DNA of 64,000 nucleotides, from contig CAWAFE010000018.1 of NCBI GenBank assembly GCA_963781215.1, positions 1 through 64,000 of the forward strand. Reading direction: 5' to 3'. A program made the translations under genes and the position numbers. Of this stretch, positions 1 through 8,754 are shown piece after piece; positions within the stretch are counted from its first letter, which is position 1, and the number at the start of each line of letters is the position of its first letter. The DNA comes from AP-15 sp963781215. Its GTDB lineage: Bacteria; Pseudomonadota; Alphaproteobacteria; ATCC43930; CGMCC-115725. Under the pieces are notes generated by a model. That model was not told the origin of the DNA, did not search any database, and was given only the letters and a program-made list of their open reading frames with translations.

Positions 1-2127
1 GCCGATTGGGCGGCGGACGGGCTGGGCGCGCTCGAACCGGAGGTGATGGCCGAGGACATGGGCGGGCCGCCGGGGTACCGCACCAAGCGTCCACCCTTGG
101 CCACCGATCGCGTGCGCTGTGTCGGTGAGCGCGTCGCCATCGTCGTCGCCGCGACCGAGGCGCAGGCGCGCGATGCGGCGGAGCTGATCTCGGTCGATTA
201 CGAGGTGCTGCCGGCGGTGGTGCGCGCCGAGGACGCGGTCCGCGCCGGCGCGCCATTGGTCCACGAGGGTGCGGCCGACAACACCTCCTTTACGATGCAG
301 ATGGGCAACGCCGGTGCGGTCGATGCCGCCTTCGCCCGCGCTCACCACATCACCCGGCTCTCGCTCCACAACAACCGGCTCGCCGCGGTCACGATGGAGC
401 CGCGCGGCTGCGTCGCCGAGTATGACCCGGGTACGCGTCGCTACACACTCTACAGCAGCACGCAAAACGTGCATGGCGTGCGCCACATCCTGGCGCATCA
501 GCTTCTGCACGTGCCCGAGAGCCGCATCCGCGTCGTCGCCCGCGATGTCGGCGGCGGCTTTGGCATGAAGGGCAACGTCTATCCCGAGGAAGCGGTCGTC
601 GTCTGGGCCGCTCGCCGCATCGGCCGGCCGGTCAAATGGATCCCGTCGCGCTCGGAGGCATTGCTCGGCGACGGCCAGGGCCGCGACCAGCAGGTCACCG
701 CCGAGCTGGCGCTCGACGACAATGGCAAGTTTTTAGGCCTGCGCTGGACCGGCTCGCACAATGCCGGCGCCTATATCGAGGGCGCCGGGATCGTCATGAT
801 CGTCTTCTCGCTAAAGCTCGCCTCGACCGTCTACGACATCCCGGCGGTGTCGGTGACGAGCAGCCTCGTATTCACCAATACCGCGCCGACCGTGCCCTAT
901 CGCGGCGCCGGCCGCCCCGAGGCCGTCTACATCATGGAGCGCCTCGTCGACCAGGCGGCGCGCGAAATGGAGATCGACCCGGCCGAATTGCGCCAGAAAA
1001 ACCTGATCCGCCCCGACGCCTTTCCTTACGAAACCCGCACCGGCTGGGTCTACGACACCGGCAACTACGCCGCGGCGCTAGCCAAGTGCCGGGCCTTGGC
1101 CGATTGGGACGGCTTTGCCACCCGGCGTGCCGCGAGCGAAGCCAGCGGCCGGTTGCGCGGCCGCGCCGTCACCTATTACGTCGACAATACCGGCGTCTTC
1201 AACGAGCGCATGGAATTGCGCTTCGACCCGTCGGGCGAGTTGACGATCGTCGCCGGCACCCTGTCGCACGGACAGGGGCACGAGACGAGCTATGCGCAGA
1301 TGGCCGCCGATTGGCTCGGCGTGCCCGAGGACCGGATCCATCTCAAACAGGCCGACACCGACGAGGTCGCGATCGGCCGCGGCACCTACGCCTCGCGCAG
1401 CATGATGATCGGCGGCAGCGCGCTGCGCGCCGCGGCTGACGAAGTCATCGAACGCGGCAAGCGTTTGGCGGCGCACTTCATGGAGGCCGACGCCGCCGAC
1501 ATCGCGTTTGCCGACGGCGCCTTCACGATCGCCGGCACCGACCGGTCGATGCCGATCCTCCAGGTGGCGCAGATGTCGTTCATCCCGGTAGGCCTGCCCT
1601 CGGCGCTCGGGGTCGGGCTACAAGGGGCGGGCGGGTTTTCCCCGGACGCTCCGAGCTTCCCCAACGGCTGCCACATCTGCGAAGTCGAGATCGACCCCGA
1701 AACCGGGCAGGCGGCGCTCGACCGCTACACCGTCGTCGACGACATCGGCACCGTCATCAACCCGCTCTTGGCGAAGGGCCAGATTATGGGCGGGGTCGCT
1801 CAAGGCGCGGGCCAGGCGCTCTCCGAGGATATCGTCTACGACCGCGACAGCGGCCAATTGCTGACCGGCACATTGATGGATTACGGCATCCCCCGCGCCG
1901 ACACGTTGCCGCGGGTGACGGTCGATTTCAGCCCGGTCCCGAGCACGACAAACCCGCTCGGCGTCAAGGGTGTCGGCGAAGGCGGCACCGTCGCCTCGAC
2001 CCCGACCGTCATGAACGCGATCCTCGACGCCCTCGCCCCCCTCGGCGTCACCGATTTGCCGATGCCGGCCACCCCCGAGCGCCTCTGGCGCGCCATCTGC
2101 GCAAGCACCCGCGGAGAGACCGGGTAA
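1..2127 (+). CDS. Xanthine dehydrogenase/aldehyde oxidase family, molybdopterin-binding large subunit (5' partial)
   Basis: The reading frame is open at the left edge, so the start lies outside the window; 708 residues are visible, and large subunits usually have about 770-800. It should bind the molybdopterin cytosine dinucleotide cofactor and hydroxylate an aldehyde, purine or N-heterocycle, with electrons leaving through FAD and 2Fe-2S partners that are not seen here. Family motifs are GGGFGMKG (about residue 184), YRGAGRP (about 300) and the C-terminal VKGVGEGG, whose Glu (about residue 660) is the catalytic base in this family. The AYRCSFR loop of form I CO dehydrogenase is absent, so CoxL is unlikely. 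The substrate cannot be predicted. Confidence 0.9.
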   Translation, partial: ADWAADGLGALEPEVMAEDMGGPPGYRTKRPPLATDRVRCVGERVAIVVAATEAQARDAAELISVDYEVLPAVVRAEDAVRAGAPLVHEGAADNTSFTMQMGNAGAVDAAFARAHHITRLSLHNNRLAAVTMEPRGCVAEYDPGTRRYTLYSSTQNVHGVRHILAHQLLHVPESRIRVVARDVGGGFGMKGNVYPEEAVVVWAARRIGRPVKWIPSRSEALLGDGQGRDQQVTAELALDDNGKFLGLRWTGSHNAGAYIEGAGIVMIVFSLKLASTVYDIPAVSVTSSLVFTNTAPTVPYRGAGRPEAVYIMERLVDQAAREMEIDPAELRQKNLIRPDAFPYETRTGWVYDTGNYAAALAKCRALADWDGFATRRAASEASGRLRGRAVTYYVDNTGVFNERMELRFDPSGELTIVAGTLSHGQGHETSYAQMAADWLGVPEDRIHLKQADTDEVAIGRGTYASRSMMIGGSALRAAADEVIERGKRLAAHFMEADAADIAFADGAFTIAGTDRSMPILQVAQMSFIPVGLPSALGVGLQGAGGFSPDAPSFPNGCHICEVEIDPETGQAALDRYTVVDDIGTVINPLLAKGQIMGGVAQGAGQALSEDIVYDRDSGQLLTGTLMDYGIPRADTLPRVTVDFSPVPSTTNPLGVKGVGEGGTVASTPTVMNAILDALAPLGVTDLPMPATPERLWRAICASTRGETG

Positions 2128-2364
2128 TTTACTCCGTGGCCAAGTTGCGTACGCCGATTTACTCTGCCTCGCGTCCATCCCTTTCGACGCTCCCGATAGG
2201 GCGCTGGGGTGGGGGCCGCATCCTTCACAAACGACAGTATCTGAACCGCTGATTCAGCTTGGTTTTTCTACTTATCGAGGGATTTGACAAGTCGTGCCGT
2301 GACCCCCACTTCTCGGCTGACCCACCGGAGCGCGGCACCTGCGCCCGACCAGGAGGCGGCGGCG

Positions 2365-3382
2365 ATGGCAAAGATGCGGGCGGTGCAGGTGGCGCGGGCT
2401 TGGCGGCTCGCTTGAACTCGTCGAGCGCGACCTGCCCGAGCCGGCGCAGGGTGAGGTCCGCGTTCGCGTCGAGGCCTGCGGTGTGTGTCACAGCGACAGT
2501 CTCACCGTCGAAGGGCAGTGGCCAGGCCTCTCTTTCCCGCGCATCCCTGGGCACGAGATCGCCGGCGTGATCGACGCCCTCGGCGTCGGCGTAATCGGCT
2601 GGAGCGTCGGGCAGCGCGTCGGCGTCGGCTGGTTTGGCGGGCATTGCGGGCATTGCGAGCCGTGCCGGCGTGGCTGGCTGATCGACTGCCGCAACCTGCG
2701 CATTCCCGGCATCTCGTACGACGGCGGCTATGCCGAGGCGATGGTGGCGCCCGCCGACGCGCTCGCTGCGATCCCCGATGAGTTTGCCGCCGCCGAAGCA
2801 GCACCTCTGCTCTGCGCCGGGGTCACGACCTTCAATGCGCTCCGCCACAGCGGGGCGATGCCGGGCGACGTGGTCGCGATCCTGGGCATCGGCGGTCTCG
2901 GCCATCTCGGGGTGCAGTTCGCGAACAAGCTCGGCTTTCGCACCGTCGCGATCGCACGCGGCGCCGACAAAGAGGCGCTCTCCCGCAAGCTCGGCGCTCA
3001 CCACTTCATCGACAATGCGACCGAGGATGTGGCAACGGCACTCAACCGGCTCGGCGGCGCGCGCGCCGTGCTGGCGACCGTTACCAGCGCCAAGGCGATG
3101 ACGCCGGTGATCGACGGCCTCGCGGTGCGTGGGCGGCTCATCGTAATTGGCGTCGACGCCGAGCCGATCCAGGTCTCGTCGCTGCAACTGATTGGCGCGA
3201 GCCGCAGCGTCGTGGGTCACGCCGCCGGCGCGTCGATCGACTCGCAAGACACGCTCGCCTTCAGCGCGCTGTCGGGTGTACGTCCGATGATCGAGACGAT
3301 GCCGCTCGCCCGCGCGCCGGAGGCCTATGCGCGGATGATGCGGGGCGACGCGCGCTTCCGGATGGTGCTGACGATGGCGTAG
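2365..3382 (+). CDS. Zinc-dependent alcohol dehydrogenase, frameshifted in this sequence
   Basis: Medium-chain NAD(P)-dependent alcohol dehydrogenase. An AGGAGG ribosome site at 2351-2356 precedes the ATG at 2365, which opens MAKMRAVQVARA; that frame stops at a TGA soon after. One extra T at 2400/2401 (gct-T-ggc) explains this: removing it joins the frame beginning GGSLELVERDLPEP and gives 338 residues, the normal family length. In the corrected protein, catalytic zinc ligands are C41 (GVCHSD) and H63-E64 (GHE), structural zinc ligands are C94, C97, C100 and C108, and the Rossmann motif GIGGLGH lies near residue 173. It belongs to the AdhP-like group of alcohol dehydrogenases. Without correction only a 299-residue piece lacking the N-terminus would be called. 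Confidence 0.85.
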
Positions 3383-3705
3383 CCCTCCAAACGCGCCGTG
3401 TCAGGACTACCTTCCGTCTCCGCATTCCCGCAGCCCGTCGTTACGATGTTCGCAACCATGCAATTGCCATACTCGCCTGGTAGTCTTGCGGGCATCGGCA
3501 CCTATCGGCGGGTGCGGGATTGTCATCGAGTGACCACGCTGCACCTGATTTCTACCTGCAAATAACAGGCAGAACAGGGTGTGGGAACAAGGCGGGCATT
3601 TGCCGAGGCCGGTCCGAGAGGCCAGGCATGCCGGGATTCCGCTTGCGGGGACGGGACCGATCGCCGACGATCCGCGCCGACATGGTTTCCGCCGGAGGGC
3701 AAGGG
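3383..3705. other. Intergenic stretch with one palindromic-repeat half
   Basis: About 320 bases lie between the alcohol dehydrogenase and the luciferase-like monooxygenase. The frame of the downstream gene stays open to about 3520, but that extension has no ribosome site and no protein-like composition. The only recognisable item is ccgggattccgcttgcgggg at 3631-3650, which resembles one arm of the short palindromic repeat seen at 43923-44005 and 14386-14416. Confidence 0.4.
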
Positions 3706-4884
3706 ATGGACGATCTCAATTTGCGCAGCGGCATTTTCTTGGCACCGTTTCACAATCATGACGAGAACCCGACCCTGTCGATCGAGCGCGATCTCGAGCT
3801 CTTGGAGCATCTCGACCGGCTGAACTACCACGAAGCCTGGATCGGCGAGCACCATTCGGGCGGGTTCGAGCTGATCGCCTGCCCGGAGATGTTCATCGCC
3901 GCCGCGGCGCAGCGCACCCGGCATATCCGCCTCGGTACCGGCGTCGTCTCGCTCCCTTACCACAACCCGTTCATGCTGGCCGACCGCATGGTCCAGCTCG
4001 ACCATATGACGCGCGGCCGGGCGATGTTCGGGGTCGGCCCCGGCGCCCTCGTCCACGACGCCTTGAAGATTGGCATCGACCCCGGCGAGCAGCGCCGGAT
4101 GATGAACGAGTCGCTCGACGTCATCATCGACCTGCTGCACGGCAAGACCGTCAACCGCAAATCCGACTGGTTCAACCTGACCGAGGCGCAGTTGCAATTG
4201 CGCCCCTATACAAGGCCGACGATGGAGTTGGCGGTCGCCGCGGCGCGTTCTCCGTCGGGATCGCTGCTGGCCGGCAAATACGGCATCGGCATGCTGTCGA
4301 TCGGCGGCACCAGCCCGATGGCGATGGAGCGGCACACCGAGAATTGGGGGCTCTACGAGGAGACCGCGCGGGCCAACGGGCATGTCCCCGACCGCAAGGA
4401 CTGGCGCGTCGTCGGCCTCTTCCACATCGCCGAGACCCGCGAAGCGGCGCGCAAGAACGTGCAGTTCGGGGTGCAGGCCTTCGCCAATTATTTCCGCGAC
4501 GTGGCGACCTTCCCGATCATCCCGCCCGAGGTCGGCGATCCGGCCGAGTGGTTGATCGAGAGCGGCACCGGGTGCATCGGCACCCCGGACGATGCGATCG
4601 CCTATGTCGATCGGCTGGTCACCGGCTCGGGCGGATTCGGCGTGCTGTGCGAATTGGCGCAGAACTGGGCCGATTGGGACGCGACCAAAAAGCATTACGA
4701 GCTGATGGCCCGTTTCGTTCACCCGCATTTCCAGAAGAGCCGGGAATTGTTGCGCGGCAGCTACGATTTCGCCACCAGCCGCCACGTCGATTTCACCGGC
4801 CAGGCGAGTGCCGCGATCCAGAAGGAGATCGACCGCCACGCCGCGACCCGCGCTGCGGAGCCCCGGCGCGACGCGGCGGAGTAG
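3706..4884 (+). CDS. LLM-class flavin-dependent monooxygenase (limonene monooxygenase-like)
   Basis: 392 residues with a bacterial luciferase-type TIM barrel. The start is the ATG at 3706, six to eight bases after GGAGG (3694-3698); it gives MDDLNLRSGIFLAPFHNHDE. The family signature EAWIGEHHSGGFE follows in the first fifth of the protein, then RTRHIRLGTGVVSLPYHNP and the barrel helix LADRMVQLDHMTRGR. Such enzymes oxidise small organic substrates using reduced flavin supplied by a separate reductase; none is adjacent. The closest named type I can suggest is limonene 1,2-monooxygenase, but the substrate is inference. It converges on the HAD gene with four bases between stops. Confidence 0.85.
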   Translation: MDDLNLRSGIFLAPFHNHDENPTLSIERDLELLEHLDRLNYHEAWIGEHHSGGFELIACPEMFIAAAAQRTRHIRLGTGVVSLPYHNPFMLADRMVQLDHMTRGRAMFGVGPGALVHDALKIGIDPGEQRRMMNESLDVIIDLLHGKTVNRKSDWFNLTEAQLQLRPYTRPTMELAVAAARSPSGSLLAGKYGIGMLSIGGTSPMAMERHTENWGLYEETARANGHVPDRKDWRVVGLFHIAETREAARKNVQFGVQAFANYFRDVATFPIIPPEVGDPAEWLIESGTGCIGTPDDAIAYVDRLVTGSGGFGVLCELAQNWADWDATKKHYELMARFVHPHFQKSRELLRGSYDFATSRHVDFTGQASAAIQKEIDRHAATRAAEPRRDAAE

Positions 4885-4888
4885 GGGG

Positions 4889-5716
4889 TCAGCGCCGACA
4901 CGCGAGTAGAGTGTCGGCGACCTCGACAAAGCCCGCCCCGCCGCCGCCTTTTGTTACCCAGCGTGGCGGTGTCGCCATGAGCTGGACAAAGCGGGCGACC
5001 GTCGCGACCCCGACCGAATGCGGGAAACAGCCGAACATCGGCTCGTCGTTCATCGAGTCGCCGACATAGATGAACGCGTCGGGCTCCTGCGCGATATCGG
5101 TTGCGAACAGCTCCGCCATCATCCTACGGGTCATCGCCAATTTGTCGAAGCCGCCGAACCAGCCGAGCACCCAGAGCGAGTTGACGACGGTCCGGGCGCC
5201 GGCGGCGGCGAGCCGGGCGGCGATTTCGTCCGCGCCCGGCGAGCCCCGGTTGCAGAAGGCGAGCGTGATCTCGCGGTAATGCTGGTCGGCCGCCGGCTCG
5301 CTGCCGGGAACCTCCGCCACGATTTGCGCGGCAAGCTCGGCGAGGCGCCGCCGGTGACGCTCGCGCTCGGCCTCGGGCGTCCAGTAATGTCGCTCGGTGG
5401 CTCCCGTCGAATGATCGTAGCGGAAGCAGAGCCCGCCATTTTCGCCGATCACCGCGTCGACCGGCCACATCCGGCACATCAGGTCGCACCAGCCGGCGGG
5501 CGCGGCGGTGATCGGGACCACCTCGAGCCCGGCCCTGTGAAGTCGTTCCAGGGCATCGAAGGCCGCTGCCGGCAGGCGCGCTCCCGCGGTCAGCGTGTCG
5601 TCGACATCGGTCAGCACAAAGCGGATCGCCCGGAGCCCGGCGGCGGAGAATTGGTCGAATGGCTGCAATGCAAAAATCTTTCCCGCGATATCCCTTGGAT
5701 CGGGCCGCAAGCCCAT
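4889..5716 (-). CDS. HAD-superfamily phosphatase (HAD-IIB, mannosyl-3-phosphoglycerate phosphatase-like)
   Basis: HAD hydrolase with motif I FVLTDVDDTLT (nucleophile and acid Asp pair), motif II in VVPITAAPAGW, a cap region between, and motif IV VGDSMNDEPMF near the C-terminus. This layout matches the HAD-IIB group that includes sucrose and mannosyl-3-phosphoglycerate phosphatases. The start is uncertain: the ATG at 5716 has no ribosome site, and a TTG at 5668 (giving MQPFDQFSAAG) sits closer to where the family usually begins. It is divergent from ubiK, so the two likely share the short region around 5717-5771. The substrate is unknown. Confidence 0.75.
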   Translation of the reverse strand: MGLRPDPRDIAGKIFALQPFDQFSAAGLRAIRFVLTDVDDTLTAGARLPAAAFDALERLHRAGLEVVPITAAPAGWCDLMCRMWPVDAVIGENGGLCFRYDHSTGATERHYWTPEAERERHRRRLAELAAQIVAEVPGSEPAADQHYREITLAFCNRGSPGADEIAARLAAAGARTVVNSLWVLGWFGGFDKLAMTRRMMAELFATDIAQEPDAFIYVGDSMNDEPMFGCFPHSVGVATVARFVQLMATPPRWVTKGGGGAGFVEVADTLLACRR

Positions 5717-5771
5717 ATCTACACGCGCTGGGCATGCGGCGAAAAGCCGGGACCCGGTGGAGGGCCAGCCG

Positions 5772-6116
5772 ATGCAGAGCCAGAACCGGTTGCTCGACGA
5801 TCTTGCCCGCGTTGCGGCGGGGGCGATGAGCACGCTTTCCGGGGTCAAGGGCGAGGTCGAATCGCGGTTGCGCGACCAGCTCGAACGGGTGCTCGCGGGC
5901 ATGGACCTGGTTAGCCGCGACGAGTTCGACGCGGTCAAGGCGATGGCGGCCAAGGCCCGCGCCGAGCAGGAGGACCTGGAGAGCCGCGTGGCGGCGCTCG
6001 AAGCGCGTCTCGCGGCACTTTCGCCGGACCAAGCCACACTCGAAGCGAGCGTCGAAGACACGCAGCCGGCCCCGGCTGCTCCGTCAGAAAGCGGTCAAGG
6101 CGACACCGGCCATTGA
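5772..6116 (+). CDS. ubiK: Ubiquinone biosynthesis accessory factor UbiK (BMFP domain)
   Basis: 114 residues. The start ATG at 5772 follows a GGAGG-type site at 5758-5763. The protein is a short amphipathic helical region (QNRLLDDLARVAAGAMSTL), then VSRDEFDAVKAMAAKARAEQ and a heptad-like segment rich in E, L and A, then a disordered acidic tail. This is the BMFP/YqiC layout; family members are trimeric coiled coils that assist the aerobic Ubi complex and bind membranes. In alphaproteobacteria it commonly neighbours ybjN and proC, as here. No catalytic residues are expected. Confidence 0.85.
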   Translation: MQSQNRLLDDLARVAAGAMSTLSGVKGEVESRLRDQLERVLAGMDLVSRDEFDAVKAMAAKARAEQEDLESRVAALEARLAALSPDQATLEASVEDTQPAPAAPSESGQGDTGH

Positions 6117-6186
6117 CAACCGGGGATTGTTGTTCCTACGAAACCATATTTTTGATGGCTTGCAACGACACCGCGAGGAGCGCCCG

Positions 6187-6693
6187 ATGACTTCCGTCGC
6201 CGTCTCCGAAGCCTCGCCGCTTTCCGGCAATCCGATCGACTTGGTCGAGGAGATCGTCCTCGCCAACGATTGGGCGCACGACCGCGCCAGCGACGAGGAG
6301 CTGGTCGTCGAGATCTCCGGCCGCTGGTGCGATTACCGTCTTTATTTCGTGTGGCAGGAAGAGATCAGCGCGATGCACTTTTCCTGCGGCTTCGACATGA
6401 AGGTGCCGAAGGCCCGCCGCGCCGCGGTGTACGAGCTGTTGGCGCTGGCGAATGAAAAGCTCTGGCTCGGCCATTTCGACATCTCGGCCGAGGACAATTC
6501 GCCGGCCTTTCGCCACGCGGTGCTGCTGCGCGGCGTGCTGGCCGCCAGCGTCGAGCAGGTCGAGGATCTGGTCGATATCGCGCTCTCCGAATGCGAGCGG
6601 TTCTATCCCGCCTTCCAGCTCGTCGTCTGGGGCGGCAAGCGGCCGGCAGAGGCGATCGCGGCGGCGATGATCGACCCGGTCGGGGAGGCTTGA
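6187..6693 (+). CDS. YbjN domain-containing protein
   Basis: 168 residues; the ATG at 6187 follows GAGGAG at 6174-6179. The body is a YbjN fold (type III secretion chaperone-like alpha/beta sandwich): WCDYRLYFVWQEEISAMHFS forms the central strands, and VPKARRAAVYELLALANEKL is the family helix. The biochemical role of YbjN proteins is not settled; they are often described as putative chaperones or regulators. It lies 16 bases upstream of proC and is probably co-transcribed with it. Confidence 0.85.
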   Translation: MTSVAVSEASPLSGNPIDLVEEIVLANDWAHDRASDEELVVEISGRWCDYRLYFVWQEEISAMHFSCGFDMKVPKARRAAVYELLALANEKLWLGHFDISAEDNSPAFRHAVLLRGVLAASVEQVEDLVDIALSECERFYPAFQLVVWGGKRPAEAIAAAMIDPVGEA

Positions 6694-6709
6694 AGCGGAC
6701 ACGCGGGGC

Positions 6710-7537
6710 ATGAGCGGCGGCAGTGTTGCGTCGGCGGGCAGCCTGGTCCTCGTCGGCTGCGGCAAGATGGGGACGGCGCTGCTCGGCGGCTGGCTCGCCG
6801 GCGGCGCCGCCCGGCAATATCTCGTGGTCGAGCCGGCCGGGGCGCCGCCGGGGCTCGCGTCTACGGCAAACATCTCGTGGCACGGCTCGGCCGAGGCATT
6901 GCCGAACGCGGCCTCGCCCGATGCGGTGGTGTTCGCGGTCAAGCCCCAAGTTGTCGACGAGGTGCTGCCCGGCTATCGCCGCTGGGCGCGCCCGGAAACG
7001 CTCTTCGTGTCGATCGTCGCCGGCAAGACGATGGCCGGCATCACCCGCCATCTCGGCCCGGCGGCACTGGTGCGCACGATGCCCAACACGCCAGCGGCGA
7101 TCGGGCGCGGGATCACGGTCGCCTGCGCCAGCCCGCTCGTCACTGCCGATCAGCGACGGCTTTGCGACCGGCTGCTCGCCGCCGTCGGCGAGACCGCGTG
7201 GGTCGACGACGAGGGGTTGCTCGATGCGGTGACCGCGGTCTCCGGCAGCGGTCCGGCCTATGTTTTTCTGCTGATCGAAACGCTGGCGCGAGCCGGCGAG
7301 GCGGCGGGGCTGCCGCCCGGCCTCGCCGCGCGGTTGGCGCTCGCCACGGTCGCCGGGTCGGGTGAACTCGCCCGCGTATCGGACGAGAGCCCAGCGCAAT
7401 TGCGCGACAATGTGACGAGCCCCGGCGGCACGACGCGTGCCGCACTCGACGTGCTGATGGCGCCCGATGGGCTGGGGCCGTTGCTCGAGCGCGCGGTCGC
7501 CGCCGCGACAAGGCGTTCGCGCGAGCTGGCGAGCTGA
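6710..7537 (+). CDS. proC: Pyrroline-5-carboxylate reductase
   Basis: 275 residues, normal for ProC. It reduces 1-pyrroline-5-carboxylate to L-proline with NAD(P)H in the cytosol, the last step of proline synthesis. Motifs visible: N-terminal dinucleotide loop LVGCGKMGTALLGGWL, the RTMPNTPAAIG segment, and the dimer/active-site signature AVSGSGPAYVFLLIE, followed by the conserved VTSPGGTT motif near the C-terminus. It sits between ybjN and the tetR-type regulator with short spacers, consistent with a single operon. Confidence 0.97.
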   Translation: MSGGSVASAGSLVLVGCGKMGTALLGGWLAGGAARQYLVVEPAGAPPGLASTANISWHGSAEALPNAASPDAVVFAVKPQVVDEVLPGYRRWARPETLFVSIVAGKTMAGITRHLGPAALVRTMPNTPAAIGRGITVACASPLVTADQRRLCDRLLAAVGETAWVDDEGLLDAVTAVSGSGPAYVFLLIETLARAGEAAGLPPGLAARLALATVAGSGELARVSDESPAQLRDNVTSPGGTTRAALDVLMAPDGLGPLLERAVAAATRRSRELAS

Positions 7538-7548
7538 GGAGCGGCATC

Positions 7549-8187
7549 GTGGCGAGGACGAGCGGTCGACGCGGCACAAACGGCGGGGCTCCAGGGCCGA
7601 GCGAGACCGACCGCATCATCGACGCCGCACTCGCCCGCATCGCCACCGAAGGCTGGCGGCGACTGTCTCTCGCCGCGGTCGCGGCCGAGGCCGGGCTGCC
7701 GATCCTGCGCGTCTACCGCAGCTTCGGCTCGAAGCAGGCGATCCTCTGCGGCTTCTTTCGCCGGATCGACGAAGCCGTTCTCGCCGAACCGCCGGCGGCC
7801 GAGACGGACGAACGCCCGCGCGACCGGTTGTTCGACCTCCTGATGCGGCGTTTCGACGCGCTGAAGGGATATCGGCCGGCACTCGACGTGCTCCGCCGCG
7901 AATTGCCGGCCGATCCCTTGAGCGCGCTCTGCGCCGGCGCCTCGCTGCTGCGGTCGATGCGGTGGATGCTGGAGGCCGCGGACATCCAGACCGGCGGATG
8001 CCGCGGCGTCGTCGCGGTCAAGCTGACGGGTGCGGCTTATCTCTCGGCTATGCGGGTCTGGCGGGGCGACGATTCGTCCGATCTTGCGCGGACCATGGCG
8101 GCGCTCGACCGGAGCCTGCGGCGGATCGAACGATGGCTCACCCCATCGCGTCGCCGGCATCCCGAGGGCGAGCCGCTCCCGGCCTAA
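7549..8187 (+). CDS. TetR/AcrR family transcriptional regulator
   Basis: 212 residues starting at a GTG (7549) with a GAGGAG site overlapping the end of proC. The N-terminal helix-turn-helix is IATEGWRRLSLAAVAAEAGL followed by PILRVYRSFGSKQAIL, the standard TetR DNA-binding layout. The C-terminal ligand domain is helical and not similar to anything I can name. Because it lies directly upstream of the phasin gene and downstream of proC it may control either, but the phasin has its own promoter signals, so the target is unknown. Confidence 0.85.
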   Translation: MARTSGRRGTNGGAPGPSETDRIIDAALARIATEGWRRLSLAAVAAEAGLPILRVYRSFGSKQAILCGFFRRIDEAVLAEPPAAETDERPRDRLFDLLMRRFDALKGYRPALDVLRRELPADPLSALCAGASLLRSMRWMLEAADIQTGGCRGVVAVKLTGAAYLSAMRVWRGDDSSDLARTMAALDRSLRRIERWLTPSRRRHPEGEPLPA

Positions 8188-8203
8188 TTGCTGCACTGCA
8201 AAA
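8188..8203. promoter_or_regulatory. Candidate PhaR-type operator upstream of the phasin gene
   Basis: TTGCTGCACTGCAAAA lies immediately after the regulator's stop codon and just before the -35 hexamer of the phasin promoter. It contains CTGC-ACT-GCAA, one base from the CTGC-N3/4-GCAG pattern described for PhaR, the repressor that senses polyhydroxyalkanoate and controls phasin genes. The assignment is inference from motif and position. Confidence 0.45.
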
Positions 8204-8209
8204 TTTTTC

Positions 8210-8238
8210 TTGACGACGGGCGCCGCTCGGCCGATATG
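8210..8238 (+). promoter_or_regulatory. Candidate sigma-70 promoter for the phasin gene
   Basis: TTGACG (8210-8215) and GATATG (8233-8238) are separated by 17 bases. The -35 box is five of six to consensus and the -10 box is weaker. Transcription would begin about 8245, leaving a leader of some 48 bases before the phasin ATG at 8293. The operator-like TTGCTGCACTGCAA sits directly upstream. Confidence 0.5.
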
Positions 8239-8292
8239 TGGGGCGTTGTGCACCGCACAATAACTCGGACCCCCCAGATCGGAAACCTACCC

Positions 8293-8727
8293 ATGGCCGA
8301 AGCACGCCCCAGCTTTTTCGATTTCGATGTCACCAAGATGATGGCCGATTTCCGCTTCCGTCCCTTCGACGTCGAGGCGCTGATGGCATGCCAGCGCCGC
8401 AATATCGAGGCATTTACCCAGGCGAACCAGCTGGCGGTCGAGGGTGTCCAGGCGGTCGCGCGCCGCCAGATTGAGATCACCCGGCAGGCCTTCGAGGACG
8501 CCTCGGCGCTGCTGCGCGATCTGGCCCAGCCGGTCTCGCCCGAGGACCGCGTCGCCAAAAACACCGAATACGCCAAACAGATGCTCGAAAGGAGCGTCAA
8601 TCACGGGCGCGAGCTGACGCAGCTAGCGGCCAAGGCCGGCACTGAAGCCGCCGACGTGCTGCGCAAGCGCGCTAGCGAGGGCCTCGACGAGCTGTGCCTG
8701 CTGACCAAGCAGCAGAGCGCGCGCTAA
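8293..8727 (+). CDS. Phasin family protein
   Basis: 144 residues, starting at the ATG at 8293 (MAEARPSFFDFDVTKMMADF). The aromatic-rich N-terminus, the central helix with MACQRRNIEAFTQANQLAVE, and the long amphipathic helix RRQIEITRQAFEDASALLRD are typical of alphaproteobacterial phasins. These coat polyhydroxyalkanoate granules in the cytoplasm and control their number and size. No polymer synthase is in the window, so the rest of the pathway must be elsewhere. Its own promoter and operator-like sequence lie just upstream. Confidence 0.88.
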   Translation: MAEARPSFFDFDVTKMMADFRFRPFDVEALMACQRRNIEAFTQANQLAVEGVQAVARRQIEITRQAFEDASALLRDLAQPVSPEDRVAKNTEYAKQMLERSVNHGRELTQLAAKAGTEAADVLRKRASEGLDELCLLTKQQSAR

Positions 8728-8754
8728 CGAACCCCGTTTGGTCGGGAGACCACG

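Noticed and set aside
3523..4929. Long minus-strand open frame (468 codons) opposite the luciferase-like gene
   Set aside because: Arg/Gly/Asp-rich composition typical of the antisense of GC-rich genes; no ribosome site or family motif.
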